Positions 34,328 through 42,714 are shown, counted from the first letter of the stretch. The stretch is DNA of 64,000 nucleotides from Chitinibacter sp046530675 (GCF_046530675.1 NZ_CP172558.1:124001-188000); one strand, 5' to 3'. Numbers and translations: made by a program. Notes: generated from the letters alone by a model not told the origin.

Positions 34328-35149
34328 ATGCGCCAATATCTGGATTTACTGCAACACGTTTTGGATACTGGCGTTGCCAAGGAAGACCGCACCGGCACCG
34401 GCACCGTGTCGATTTTCGGCCATCAGATGCGTTTTAATCTGGCCGAAGGTTTCCCGCTGGTCACCACCAAGAAAACGCATCTGAAATCGATCATCAACGA
34501 ATTGCTGTGGTTTTTGCGCGGTGACACCAATGTACGCTGGCTGCAGGAGCACGGCGTCACGATCTGGGACGAATGGGCGACGGACGCTGGCGAACTGGGG
34601 CCAGTATATGGTTATCAGTGGCGCAGCTGGCCAACAGCCGATGGCCGCCATATTGACCAGATTGCCGAAGTCGTTAAACAGCTAAAAACCAATCCCGACT
34701 CGCGCCGGATTATTGTTTCGGCGTGGAATGTCGGCGAAATCGAAAACATGGCGCTGCCCCCCTGCCATGCTTTTTTCCAGTTTTATGTTGCACCAGCGCA
34801 GCCGGACGATGCGGATCAACGCGGCAAATTGTCGTGCCAGCTGTATCAGCGCAGCGCCGATTTATTCCTGGGCGTACCGTTCAATATCGCCTCGTACGCG
34901 ACTTTGGTGCTGATGCTGGCACAAGTCTGCGATTTGCAGCCGGGCGATTTTGTCTGGACGGGCGGCGATTGCCATATTTACCGGAATCATTTCGATCAGG
35001 TCAAAGAGCAACTGTCGCGCGCGCCGCGCAGCTTGCCAACGCTGAAACTCAATCCGGCTAAAACCGATATTTTCAGCTTCGAGTTTGAGGACTTTACGCT
35101 CGAAGGGTACGACCCGCATCCGGCGATCAAAGCACCGGTCGCGGTCTAA
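34328..35149 (+). CDS. thyA: Thymidylate synthase ThyA
   Basis: ThyA methylates dUMP to dTMP with methylene-tetrahydrofolate. The catalytic Cys146 is in LPPCHAFFQFYV, at the E. coli position; other motifs are FPLVTTKKTHLKSIINELLW (split FPLVTTKKTHLKS), DEWATDAGELGPVYGYQWR and FNIASYATL. The protein has 273 residues against 264 in E. coli. The difference is a 9-residue insertion right after the catalytic strand (PAQPDDADQR before GKLSCQLYQRSAD), where the family usually has one short turn. A CGGAG ribosome site precedes ATG. A 49-bp repeat element lies 10 nt after the stop. Confidence 0.96.
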   Translation: MRQYLDLLQHVLDTGVAKEDRTGTGTVSIFGHQMRFNLAEGFPLVTTKKTHLKSIINELLWFLRGDTNVRWLQEHGVTIWDEWATDAGELGPVYGYQWRSWPTADGRHIDQIAEVVKQLKTNPDSRRIIVSAWNVGEIENMALPPCHAFFQFYVAPAQPDDADQRGKLSCQLYQRSADLFLGVPFNIASYATLVLMLAQVCDLQPGDFVWTGGDCHIYRNHFDQVKEQLSRAPRSLPTLKLNPAKTDIFSFEFEDFTLEGYDPHPAIKAPVAV

Positions 35150-35159
35150 ATACACACAC

Positions 35160-35208
35160 GGGTATATCAATACAGGTCAATTTAAAATTAAGCTGCAAAG
35201 ATATACCC
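35160..35208. repeat. 49-bp GGGTAT element (copy 4)
   Basis: Inverted ends GGGTATATC (35160-35168) and GATATACCC (35200-35208), 9 bp perfect. On the minus strand it starts 1 nt after the stop TGA of the ferredoxin gene, and it also follows thyA by 10 nt. Read from that strand it has TGCAGCTTA at positions 12-20. Confidence 0.8.
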
Positions 35209-35209
35209 A

Positions 35210-35554
35210 TCACATTTTCTCCAAGCTCACCGTTACATCACGTTCAATCCGGTAATGGCAGGCCAGCCTGACCTGCTTGGGGCTATCGAAAATACTCAGA
35301 TGCATATTAGGCGCTTGTGCAGCATGACGGATCAGCACATTACGCTCCTTGCCGCTAATTTCAATCCAGTGACCGCTCAGAGCATGTGCACAATAGACTT
35401 GGCAAGCACCGCATGTTCCCTGTCCGCAGCGCCAGGCCAGCGCCAACAGCCCTTCACGCACCAAGGGTCGCACGACATCGATCAGCATTGTTCCGCTTGC
35501 CACGTCACGGCAAAGATCCTCCAGACCCGGCTGAATAAAAGTCACAATCGGCAT
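35210..35554 (-). CDS. 2Fe-2S ferredoxin of the plant/bacterial type
   Basis: The 114-residue protein carries the four cysteine ligands of a plant-type ferredoxin: C43, C48 and C51 in CGQGTCGACQVYC and C99 in RLACHYRI, giving the C-x4-C-x2-C-xn-C pattern. It should carry one electron at a time; the partner is unknown because no reductase or oxygenase is adjacent. It is divergent from the SUI1-like gene (54 nt gap) and convergent with thyA. Earlier residues (MLIDVVRPLVREGLLALAW) form the helix that normally precedes the cluster loop. Confidence 0.88.
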   Translation of the reverse strand: MPIVTFIQPGLEDLCRDVASGTMLIDVVRPLVREGLLALAWRCGQGTCGACQVYCAHALSGHWIEISGKERNVLIRHAAQAPNMHLSIFDSPKQVRLACHYRIERDVTVSLEKM

Positions 35555-35608
35555 TTCTAACCCACATCACGTAAAATGTTTTCCAATTGTTAACATAGTT
35601 TCTGACCA

Positions 35609-35953
35609 ATGAAAAAATCAATGCAAGGTGGGCTGGTGTATTCAACCGAACACGGTCGTATGTGCCCCCAATGTCGACAGCCACAGGCACAATGCTGCTG
35701 CAAAGCAGCCGCCCCCACTGGCGATGGCATTGTTCGTATCCGCCGGGAAGTTCGTAGCGGAAAAACCATCACCGTCATCTATGGCGTGCTACTCGAGGCC
35801 AGCGCCTTGGCACTGCTAGCCAAAGAATTGAAAGCCCTGTGTGGCACCGGCGGCACGATCAAGGATGGCGTGATCGAGATTCAGGGCGATCATCGTGAAC
35901 TGATTGCAAAAAAACTGGCCACACGCTGGACAGTCAAGCAGGCAGGTGGCTAA
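35609..35953 (+). CDS. yciH: SUI1/eIF1-like translation factor (YciH family)
   Basis: The 114-residue protein has a short Cys-rich N terminus (CPQCRQPQAQCCC) and a SUI1 domain (VRIRREVRSGKTITVIYG, KALCGTGGTIKDGVIEIQGDH split here). The bacterial family is related to eukaryotic eIF1 and may affect start-site fidelity, but its physiological role is not settled. The next gene starts 3 nt after its stop, so the two form a tight pair. Confidence 0.92.
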   Translation: MKKSMQGGLVYSTEHGRMCPQCRQPQAQCCCKAAAPTGDGIVRIRREVRSGKTITVIYGVLLEASALALLAKELKALCGTGGTIKDGVIEIQGDHRELIAKKLATRWTVKQAGG

Positions 35954-35956
35954 ACA

Positions 35957-36346
35957 ATGACACAAGACTCAATGTACGTCCCCATTGAAGATATGGATGA
36001 GGTCACCGCTCATGCCTGGCAGTTTTATCTGGCGATCGCAGACTTGGCATTAGCCCAGCTACAAACCCTGCCAGCTGGCTCGATTGCAATCAGCGATACC
36101 GAAGAGGATGCTTATTGGAGCTGGCAAGGTACAGATCAAAGCTATCTGGCTTGGGCTCCGATTGCCGATGGCAGGGTTTGCTTAGAAGCTGCTATTTTAT
36201 TACTGGAAAGCGTGGGTTTAAGCGCAGAAGAAATCCATTATCGCCGGGAAGCATTAACGCGCTGGCTGCAATCGGAAACCCCCGCCATTTTGCCATGGCA
36301 GCGCACACAATTGCAGCAGGCAATCCGTAAAGCGGGGGAATATTAG
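35957..36346 (+). CDS. Hypothetical protein paired with the SUI1-like gene
   Basis: This 129-residue acidic protein starts 3 nt after the SUI1-like gene. I do not recognise it. It has no signal or membrane segment. Visible features are helical segments (MDEVTAHAWQFYLAIADLAL, AAILLLESVGLSAEEIHYRR) and a Trp-rich middle (AYWSWQGTDQSYLAW). The close coupling suggests a shared transcript with the translation factor. It is probably real given the spacing and codon use; the function is unknown. Confidence 0.7.
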   Translation: MTQDSMYVPIEDMDEVTAHAWQFYLAIADLALAQLQTLPAGSIAISDTEEDAYWSWQGTDQSYLAWAPIADGRVCLEAAILLLESVGLSAEEIHYRREALTRWLQSETPAILPWQRTQLQQAIRKAGEY

Positions 36347-36370
36347 CCATTTCTTACAGAAAACAATACC

Positions 36371-36419
36371 GGGTATATGCCTACAATCCAACACCAACAA
36401 GGCGAACATAAACATACCC
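36371..36419. repeat. 49-bp GGGTAT element (copy 5)
   Basis: GGGTAT (36371-36376) and ATACCC (36414-36419), extended by one outer C-G pair. It is in the gap between the genes at 35957 and 36480, 24 nt after the stop codon. Positions 12-20 read TACAATCCA. Confidence 0.7.
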
Positions 36420-36479
36420 GACAATCACCATATTTTTAATATCAAAAATCTTGATTTTGTAAGAATTAAGCCTCATCGT

Positions 36480-36731
36480 ATGGGTTTCTCCCGTTCAAAC
36501 AGGAAGCTGCAAGCTCTTATGGCCTCAGTATTACCCCATCCCGAAACCTTGTTTATCAGCGCTGAAGAACGTTTTGCTGCGGAACCACAAGCAGCCCCCA
36601 CCAAAACGCTCTCTATTAGCGAAAAAATCAGCCGCTTGAAGAAAAAACGCGAATTGGCTGACGATTTGCAAACCATGATTGCCCGCAGTGGACTGACCAT
36701 CGAGGAATTACGTGAAGCACTGAATCAATAA
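36480..36731 (+). CDS. Small hypothetical protein
   Basis: An 83-residue frame, or 70 residues if the second ATG at 36519 is used; neither start has a convincing ribosome site. The C-terminal half is a predicted charged helix pair (ISEKISRLKKKRELADDL, MIARSGLTIEELREAL) that recalls short regulators with an H-NS-like or helix-turn-helix tail, but I cannot assign it. It ends 1 nt before the convergent formate/nitrite transporter gene, leaving no room for a terminator. Real gene likely, function unknown. Confidence 0.5.
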   Translation: MGFSRSNRKLQALMASVLPHPETLFISAEERFAAEPQAAPTKTLSISEKISRLKKKRELADDLQTMIARSGLTIEELREALNQ

Positions 36732-36732
36732 A

Positions 36733-37500
36733 TTAGTGTCTTTCGGTCGGATTGATATAGGCAAAAGGTAAACCGAGCAACAGCGCCCCGCCCACCATAT
36801 TCCCCAAGGTGCTATAGAGTAGGTTGTGCCAGGCATCGGCGTAGCCAATGGAGCCCTGCCCTGCCAATGAAATGGCAAAGGTTCCCATATTGGCAATTGA
36901 ATGCTCGAAACCCAGATACAAAAACATAAAAACGACCAAGATAATTACCACAATCTTGGCAATATCTTCCTTGCAGCGTAAAGCCAGGCGCACCGCCAGA
37001 CACACAATCCAGTTAGCCAGAATGCCTTTGAAAAAAATTACTTGGGCAGATTGATGCACTTTATGCGCAGCGCCGTCGTACAAGGCATGATCGGGAGCGA
37101 GCGCGGTAATCGCACCCGCGCCATACAAGAGCCCGACGACAATGAGTGCCCCGAATAAATTGCCCAGATAACACGCGCACCAGAGTACACAGGTTTGCAG
37201 CCAGTTGGTCTTGCCTTCAGCGGAAGACACCGTCAGGTACATGGTGTTACTGGTAAACAACTCGGCATTGGTAAAAACAATAATGGTCAGACCAACACCG
37301 AAAAACAGCGATGCAATCACTTTACCCAGCACCAGCTCATGTAAATTGTGCACCAGCATCCAGTACGTAAACACGGTGATCGTCAAATACATCCCAGCCA
37401 GCACCGAACGCACCGTATAGCGCCACGGGTCGTTTTTCAGCAAGAGCATTTTGTTCAAGCCACTATCGGCGGCTTTTTCAACGTAGGAGCGATCTGACAT
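36733..37500 (-). CDS. Formate/nitrite transporter family protein
   Basis: This 255-residue inner membrane protein has six expected membrane segments and the FNT signatures NDPWRYTVRSVLAGMYLTI split by its parts, FTNAELFTSNTMYL, NLFGALIVVGLLYGAG, KGILANWIVCLAV and GFEHSIANMGTF. The last contains the pore His of the family. FNT channels carry formate, nitrite or hydrosulfide; the sequence alone does not decide between FocA and NirC. No formate or nitrite enzyme gene is adjacent. It is downstream of the Bax inhibitor-like gene but separated by a strong terminator. Confidence 0.9.
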   Translation of the reverse strand: MSDRSYVEKAADSGLNKMLLLKNDPWRYTVRSVLAGMYLTITVFTYWMLVHNLHELVLGKVIASLFFGVGLTIIVFTNAELFTSNTMYLTVSSAEGKTNWLQTCVLWCACYLGNLFGALIVVGLLYGAGAITALAPDHALYDGAAHKVHQSAQVIFFKGILANWIVCLAVRLALRCKEDIAKIVVIILVVFMFLYLGFEHSIANMGTFAISLAGQGSIGYADAWHNLLYSTLGNMVGGALLLGLPFAYINPTERH

Positions 37501-37558
37501 ATTTTCCTCGCGGGAAAGTTAAGGCCTGCGACACAATGAATCCACCTTAGCAAATAAT

Positions 37559-37600
37559 CAGCCCCCGGGCTGCACCATTACTGGGCAGCGCCGGGGGCTG
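37559..37600 (-). terminator. Terminator after the BI-1-like gene
   Basis: A very stable hairpin: 10-bp stem (37559-37568 with 37591-37600) enclosing a second 5-bp stem (GCTGC/GCAGC). It lies 22 nt after the stop codon of the 37623 gene on the minus strand; only a short AT-rich stretch follows. Confidence 0.75.
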
Positions 37601-37622
37601 AAGTGTTATGCAAATCCGGCTT

Positions 37623-38303
37623 TTAGTCGCGGCTATTACCCGAAAACGCCATCAATAAATGCAGTAGGCTGGTGAACAGATTGTAAATGTTCAGGTATAA
37701 GCTCAGGGTGGCAGTGATGTAATTGGTTTCACCGCCATTGACGATGCGACTCACGTCATACAGGATGAAGCCGGAGAAAATCAGCACGGCAACCGCTGAA
37801 ATGGTCAGAGACAAGGCCGGAATGGCGAAGAAAATATTGGCAACAGCCGCCAGCAGCAGCACCACCAGACCAATCATCAAAAACTTGCCCATAAATGAGA
37901 AGTCTTTCTTGGTCACGGTCGCGATTGATGCCAGCGTGAAGAAAATCGCGGCAGTTCCCACTGCGGCAATACCAATCAACTCGGCGCCATTACCAAACTT
38001 CAGCGCCACTTGCAGAATCTGGCTCAGCCACAGCCCCATAAAGCAGGTCCAGGCCAGCAAGATCACCACACCGGCAGCCGATTCTTTAGTCTTTTCAATC
38101 GCAAAGAAAGCGCCGAAACTCACGCCCATAAACACCAGAAAACCCATTAGTGGGCTCATTGCAAATTGCAGCGAAATCCCCAAGATGGCACCTGCCGCAG
38201 TCGGCAACATAGACAATGCCAACAGGAAATAAGTATTGCGCATAACACGATTGCGTTCAGCACTCAGTGCTGCGCTACCGTAAGCAACAGAATTGTATTG
38301 CAT
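37623..38303 (-). CDS. Bax inhibitor-1 / YccA family membrane protein
   Basis: From ATG at 38303 (MQYNSVAYGS), with GGGAGAG as ribosome site, the protein has 226 residues and seven predicted membrane helices, the usual build of the BI-1 (UPF0005) family. The conserved C-terminal segments FSGFILYDVSRIVNGGETNY and ATLSLYLNIYNLFTSLLHLL are typical. Members are thought to act as pH-sensitive calcium leak channels or as regulators of the FtsH protease; which applies here is not known. The frame is open 18 codons further, without a better start. Confidence 0.92.
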   Translation of the reverse strand: MQYNSVAYGSAALSAERNRVMRNTYFLLALSMLPTAAGAILGISLQFAMSPLMGFLVFMGVSFGAFFAIEKTKESAAGVVILLAWTCFMGLWLSQILQVALKFGNGAELIGIAAVGTAAIFFTLASIATVTKKDFSFMGKFLMIGLVVLLLAAVANIFFAIPALSLTISAVAVLIFSGFILYDVSRIVNGGETNYITATLSLYLNIYNLFTSLLHLLMAFSGNSRD

Positions 38304-38426
38304 GTTCAGACTCTCCCAGTTTTTTGAATAGAGGTTCTGCCAAAAGGCGTCCTCCATAAGATGCAGTTAAACGCAAAAAGTTTCAAGCCATGATTGCAAG
38401 AGGGGTAAGTATTTGCCGCATTTTTT

Positions 38427-39494
38427 TTATAAAATGCCCAGCAACGGAAACTCAGCCCGCAATGCGTCATGCTCGACTGCTCGATAATCGGCAAGACGCC
38501 AACACGGAGTATGCCGCCGGTCAAACAAGGTACTGTAAATTCCTGTTTTGAAGTCCCCATAGCGTAAGCAAGCTTGAACCATTCGCGTTTCGATGTCCAC
38601 CGTCTCTGCCATACTCTTGGCAGCGCAACGTGCCTGCAGCACCCAACTTAAATACAGCGACGTCGGCGACGCATTTTCCAACCGGTGTGCGGCATGCTGC
38701 AGATAGTGCGAGTCAGAAGACTTCAATTGCAGTAATGCGGCAACCGCAGAATGAAAGTCACGTTCGCAGCACAGGCCAAGATCATCCAGATGTGGTATTA
38801 GCTGAGTCCTACCCGGCGGGTCAGTTAAACGTCTTGATTGCAAAAACTCACTCAGCAAAGCCCCGTCATCATGACCACGCCAGGGCAACTTGGCCAGCGC
38901 AGCTAAAACATCATGCCGCGCTGCATCCGGTAAAACCCAGTCTGCAGCGCCCAGAGCGAGGGCATCACAAGCATTGAGCGTTGCGCCGGTTAGCGCCAGA
39001 AAACGGCCTGCACCACGCAATTGGGGCAGCCACCAACTGGCGGCAACATCAGGAAATAATCCAATGCCGGTCTCCGGCATCGCCAGATGGCTATTTTCAG
39101 TCACAATGCGATGACTGGCTGCAGCAAACAGCCCCCAGCCGCCGCCCATGACAATCCCCGTTCCCCACGCCAGTACCGGCTTACCAAACTCGCGTATGCG
39201 CTGGCACAGCCGGTATTCTTCAGCAAAAAACGCGTCGCCCTCGGAAAGTTGCCCCGGCGTATTCATCGCGTGATACAAAGCTTTTAAATCACCGCCAGCA
39301 CAAAAACCACGTTCTCCAGCCCCCGTCAGTATCACGGCGACAACTTGTTCATTATCCTTCCAGCAAGTCAGTGCATCCGCCATTTGCCTGACCATGGCCA
39401 GATTCTGGGCATTGATCCGCTCTGGTGCATTCAGCTGCACATAGGCGATCTGCGCGCCATATGTCGTATGAACCAGTGAAATATTGACGCTCAT
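38427..39494 (-). CDS. Enoyl-CoA hydratase/isomerase family protein, 3-hydroxyisobutyryl-CoA hydrolase type
   Basis: The 355-residue protein is longer than simple enoyl-CoA hydratases (about 260) and has the features of the hydrolase branch: oxyanion loops GFCAGGDLKALY and GIVMGGGWGLF, and MPETGIGLFPDVAASWWLP, whose Glu and Asp lie where 3-hydroxyisobutyryl-CoA hydrolase has its catalytic pair, plus a C-terminal extension. That enzyme acts in valine breakdown. No other valine genes are adjacent, so the substrate is inferred from the family. It stands alone, divergent from the FMN reductase gene. Confidence 0.87.
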   Translation of the reverse strand: MSVNISLVHTTYGAQIAYVQLNAPERINAQNLAMVRQMADALTCWKDNEQVVAVILTGAGERGFCAGGDLKALYHAMNTPGQLSEGDAFFAEEYRLCQRIREFGKPVLAWGTGIVMGGGWGLFAAASHRIVTENSHLAMPETGIGLFPDVAASWWLPQLRGAGRFLALTGATLNACDALALGAADWVLPDAARHDVLAALAKLPWRGHDDGALLSEFLQSRRLTDPPGRTQLIPHLDDLGLCCERDFHSAVAALLQLKSSDSHYLQHAAHRLENASPTSLYLSWVLQARCAAKSMAETVDIETRMVQACLRYGDFKTGIYSTLFDRRHTPCWRLADYRAVEHDALRAEFPLLGIL

Positions 39495-39648
39495 TGCGTG
39501 CTCCAGCCCATTGGGTAAGCAGATCCTGTCCTGTAGTTAAATAATTTCATTCAAAAAAAATTGAACTTCCATAATCAATCATTTCGCTATCGGTCATTCC
39601 CCATTCGCGTTAACCTGAAACCTTTCATTCTGTACCGAGGATCTCAAA

Positions 39649-40188
39649 ATGAAAGTTCTCGCCCTTTGCGGCAGTTTGCGTGAAAAATCAAGCAATAAAG
39701 GACTGCTGCGCTGCGCACAAGCCAATGCGCCCGAAGGCATGAGCATCACGATTGCCGATCTCTCCGCGGTTCCATTTTATAACGCAGATCTGACCGAAAA
39801 ACCTGCCGCGGTCAAAACCTTACTAGCTCAGATGGATGAGGCCGACGCCTTTATTTTTGGCGGCCCAGAATACAATTACTCGATTTCCCCTGCACTCAAA
39901 AATGCCATTGACTGGGCATCGCGCGCCGAAGGCAATACAATCCTTGGCGGCAAAGCGGCAGCCTTGATGGGCGCAGGCGGCGGAATGGGCACATCACGTG
40001 CACAGCATCATTTGCGGCAGGTTTGCGTGTTTGTCGATATTCATCCACTCAACAAACCCGAAGTTTTTGCCAATGCTTTTGGTAGCAGCTTTGATGCAGA
40101 TGGCAATGTTGTCGACGAAAAAATCAAAGAAAATATCCGTATGCAGCTCATCGCGCTGGCTGCCTGGTCAGAACGAATCAGGCAATAA
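39649..40188 (+). CDS. NADPH-dependent FMN reductase
   Basis: A 179-residue flavodoxin-like protein with the FMN phosphate loop CGSLREKSSNKGLLR and GGPEYNYSISPALKNAIDWA, the mark of the ChrR/AzoR-like NADPH-dependent FMN reductase family. Such enzymes reduce quinones, azo dyes or chromate and protect against oxidative stress; the natural substrate here is unknown. It is a single gene convergent with bpt. A 49-bp repeat lies 9 nt after the stop. Confidence 0.9.
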   Translation: MKVLALCGSLREKSSNKGLLRCAQANAPEGMSITIADLSAVPFYNADLTEKPAAVKTLLAQMDEADAFIFGGPEYNYSISPALKNAIDWASRAEGNTILGGKAAALMGAGGGMGTSRAQHHLRQVCVFVDIHPLNKPEVFANAFGSSFDADGNVVDEKIKENIRMQLIALAAWSERIRQ

Positions 40189-40197
40189 AACACTCAA

Positions 40198-40246
40198 GGG
40201 TATATCCATCAAGGCCAGACATAGCATTGCTTAGATGAATATACCC
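40198..40246. repeat. 49-bp GGGTAT element (copy 6)
   Basis: GGGTATATC (40198-40206) and AATATACCC (40238-40246): 8 of 9 bases pair. On the minus strand the first G of the element is the last base of the bpt stop TAG (40248-40246). The element fills the gap between two convergent genes. Confidence 0.78.
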
Positions 40247-40968
40247 TAGGCTATAATTTGCCAAACGCCCTTCACTCGTCCTTCAATCGGTTGATACTGG
40301 GTTTTGTACGACATTTTGCGGCAATCCTTAATCCAGTAGCCCAGATAAACATAGGGCAAGCCCAATTGCCGGGCGAGACCAACTTGCCACAGTACGTTAT
40401 AAACACCCAGGCTGCGCGCAGGGAAATCAGGATCAAAAAAGGTATACACCGAAGACAATCCGTCTTCGAGCTGGTCAATCAGGCTGACCATGCGCACCAC
40501 GCCGTCCTCAAGAAATTCGGCCAGAAAACTGGAGACATTGCTTTTGAGCAGAAAGCTCTCGTACTGTTCACGATTATCCTGATCCATACCGCCACCCGCA
40601 TGCCGTGAGCGCTGATAACGCTGATATAGCGCGAAATGTTCTTCGCGAAAACTCAGTTCCATCAGCCTCACTTTCAGATTCGGATTGCGCTGCATGACCC
40701 TGCGCTGGGTACGGCTAGGTAAAAATTGAGCCACAAGCAGACGAACTGGCACGCAGGCTTCGCAATGATCACACCAGGGCCGATAGACGAACTGCCCGCT
40801 ACGCCGAAATCCCTGAGCAACTAACTGGCTATAAATGGCACTATCAATCAACTCTGATGGCACGGCCACTTGCGAGCGCGCCAGCTGATTTTCCAGATAG
40901 CTACATGGATAGGGTGCGGTAGCGTAAAACTGAAGCTGCACCGTGTGTTTACGAAAGCTGTCGTTCAT
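40246..40968 (-). CDS. bpt: Aspartate/glutamate leucyltransferase Bpt
   Basis: Bpt adds leucine from Leu-tRNA to N-terminal Asp or Glu, making them signals for ClpS-ClpAP. The 240-residue protein has the ATE-type fold with PYPCSYLENQLARSQVAVP near the start, GFRRSGQFVYRPWCDHCEAC (Cys-rich substrate and metal site), RVMQRNPNLKVR and GVYNVLWQVGLARQLGLPYVY split by its parts. ATG at 40968 has an AAGGA site and lies 14 nt after the aat stop codon. The aat-bpt pair is usual in proteobacteria and gives both branches of the bacterial N-degron pathway. Confidence 0.94.
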   Translation of the reverse strand: MNDSFRKHTVQLQFYATAPYPCSYLENQLARSQVAVPSELIDSAIYSQLVAQGFRRSGQFVYRPWCDHCEACVPVRLLVAQFLPSRTQRRVMQRNPNLKVRLMELSFREEHFALYQRYQRSRHAGGGMDQDNREQYESFLLKSNVSSFLAEFLEDGVVRMVSLIDQLEDGLSSVYTFFDPDFPARSLGVYNVLWQVGLARQLGLPYVYLGYWIKDCRKMSYKTQYQPIEGRVKGVWQIIA

Positions 40969-40982
40969 CGCAGTCCTTGCTA

Positions 40983-41696
40983 TCACGAACACTGGCCACC
41001 TGACGACTCGTATCGATAATGCCAAGGACCAAGTAGGTCATGGTGTGCGGTTAATGCATCGAGTTCACTGACAAATTGTTCGCGCTCGATTGTCTTGGCG
41101 CCAAAACGCGCAAGGTGGTCGGTGTACATCTGACAATCAATCAATCCGAATCCTTGTTGCTGCAACCATTGCACTGCGTGGACAAACGCGATCTTGGAAG
41201 CATCAGCACGACGGGCGAACATGGATTCACCATAGAACATTTTTCCAATGGCCATGCCATAAAGCCCACCGACCAATTCATCATCCATCCAGCATTCAAC
41301 ACTATGCGCATACCCTGCGCCATGCAACGCAATATAGGCATCCAGCATCTCAGGGGAAATCCAGGTACCTGCTTGCCCGGTTCGGGGCTCAGCACACGCC
41401 ATCATGACCTGGGCAAACGCCTGGTCAAAACTGATGCGATAAGGGCGATTGCGAATAACCTTGGCAAGCGAGCGGTGGATATGCAGCTCTGCCGGATAGA
41501 GCACCATGCGCGGATTGGGGCTCCACCATAAAATGGGTTCGCCAGGCATAAACCACGGAAATATCCCCTGCCGATAAGCGGCAAGCACCCGGTTCGGAGA
41601 AAGATCTCCGCCGGCTGCCAGCAGGCCATTTGGTTCGCGCAAGGCCTGGGCCACAGGAGGAAACTGCAGACGATGATGATCCAGCCAGGGAATCAT
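40983..41696 (-). CDS. aat: Leucyl/phenylalanyl-tRNA--protein transferase Aat
   Basis: Aat adds Leu or Phe to N-terminal Arg or Lys, marking proteins for ClpS-ClpAP. The 237-residue length is typical. Signatures: REPNGLLAAGGDLSPNRVLAAYRQGIFPW (split as GLLAAGGDLSP and AYRQGIFPWF), WWSPNPRMVL, SVECWMDDELVGGLYGMAIG and FYGESMF. It is the first gene of the aat-bpt pair and follows fur after a 21-nt gap, so read-through from fur is possible. Confidence 0.96.
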   Translation of the reverse strand: MIPWLDHHRLQFPPVAQALREPNGLLAAGGDLSPNRVLAAYRQGIFPWFMPGEPILWWSPNPRMVLYPAELHIHRSLAKVIRNRPYRISFDQAFAQVMMACAEPRTGQAGTWISPEMLDAYIALHGAGYAHSVECWMDDELVGGLYGMAIGKMFYGESMFARRADASKIAFVHAVQWLQQQGFGLIDCQMYTDHLARFGAKTIEREQFVSELDALTAHHDLLGPWHYRYESSGGQCS

Positions 41697-41717
41697 AAAG
41701 GAGCGTGGTGCGCGAAA

Positions 41718-42143
41718 TTATTTTTTAACTTTAGTCTGACATTCTGCGCAAATGCCATAGAGATACATTTCATGCTCCTGAATATGAAAGCCGTGCTTCT
41801 CGGCTACGGCATCTTGACGGGCTTCGATTTCCGGGTCATAAAATTCTTCGACTTTGCCGCACTTCACGCATACCAGATGATCATGATGTTCGCCGTGATT
41901 CAGCTCGAATACCGATTTACCTGTATCAAAATGATGGCGTACCAGAATCCCGGCTTGCTCAAACTGCGTCAATACGCGGTAAACCGTAGCCAAACCAATA
42001 TCAATTTCTTCCGCCATGAGCAAACGGTAAACATCTTCAGCCGTCAAATGACGTTCGGTACTGGTTTCAAACAAATTCAGGATTTTCAGGCGGGGGCCGG
42101 TTGCCTTTAAACCCATGCCTTTCAATTCAGCCGCTTTGCTCAT
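41718..42143 (-). CDS. fur: Ferric uptake regulator Fur
   Basis: Fur with Fe2+ represses iron uptake genes. The 141-residue protein has the winged helix (ELKGMGLKATGPRLKILNLF, DVYRLLMAEEIDIGLATVYR with the recognition helix), the HHDHL metal site, and the structural zinc cysteines in CVKCGKVEEFYD and CAECQ. ATG at 42143 fits the family; the frame is open far upstream but passes through the divergent bamE region. It shares a 103-nt gap with bamE, the usual arrangement. I could not identify a convincing Fur box in that gap. Confidence 0.96.
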   Translation of the reverse strand: MSKAAELKGMGLKATGPRLKILNLFETSTERHLTAEDVYRLLMAEEIDIGLATVYRVLTQFEQAGILVRHHFDTGKSVFELNHGEHHDHLVCVKCGKVEEFYDPEIEARQDAVAEKHGFHIQEHEMYLYGICAECQTKVKK

Positions 42144-42246
42144 TTTAATTTTTCCCACTGTCGATGTGTGCGATATTGGCGTAATCCGGTTATCATATAG
42201 CGTTTTTCGGTGCCGCGCACCGACCCTAACAGTGAAGCGTACGAGC

Positions 42247-42714
42247 ATGAAGGCCAGAATCTTAACTGTAATCCTCAGCGGTAGCCTGTTAATGACCGGT
42301 TGCAGCGTAATCAATTTCATCACGCCGTATAAGCTTGATATCCCACAAGGTAACGCAATTACTGCTGATCAGATTGCCAATCTGAAACCCGGTATGACAC
42401 AAAATCAAGTTCGCTTCGTTTTGGGCACCCCGCTCTTGGTCGACCCCTTCCATCAGCAACGCTGGGAATACATTTACCTGAATTCACAGGGGGGCAAGGA
42501 GCTTGAGAAAAAGCGCTTTAGCGTCATTTTCACCGACAATATGCTGACCAGTTGGGAAGGTGAAGTCTTACCCGAGCCGCCTGCGCGTAAAAAAGCCCGA
42601 TCCGTCGGTAGCGCCCCGGCGGATGCCGATGAATTAATGAGTTCGAAAATTGATCCGGGCAATGTTGGCAGCAAAGAAGTCGAAGTCAAACCCCTGATTG
42701 AAAAAGGATTTTAA
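42247..42714 (+). CDS. bamE: Outer membrane assembly lipoprotein BamE
   Basis: BamE is a small lipoprotein of the BAM complex that inserts beta-barrel proteins. The 155-residue precursor has a signal peptide ending in LLMTGC (lipidated Cys18) and the SmpA/OmlA domain with ITADQIANLKPGMTQNQVRF and LGTPLLVDPFHQQRWEYIY. The C-terminal 40 residues (ARKKARSVGSAP onward) extend past the domain and look disordered. ATG at 42247 is chosen for the signal peptide; upstream open frame overlaps fur. Its stop codon abuts the dapB ATG with no gap, so the two are coupled. Confidence 0.93.
   Translation: MKARILTVILSGSLLMTGCSVINFITPYKLDIPQGNAITADQIANLKPGMTQNQVRFVLGTPLLVDPFHQQRWEYIYLNSQGGKELEKKRFSVIFTDNMLTSWEGEVLPEPPARKKARSVGSAPADADELMSSKIDPGNVGSKEVEVKPLIEKGF

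Noticed and set aside
42144..42246. Fur box in the fur-bamE gap
   Set aside because: No 19-bp palindrome close to the Fur consensus could be found by eye.
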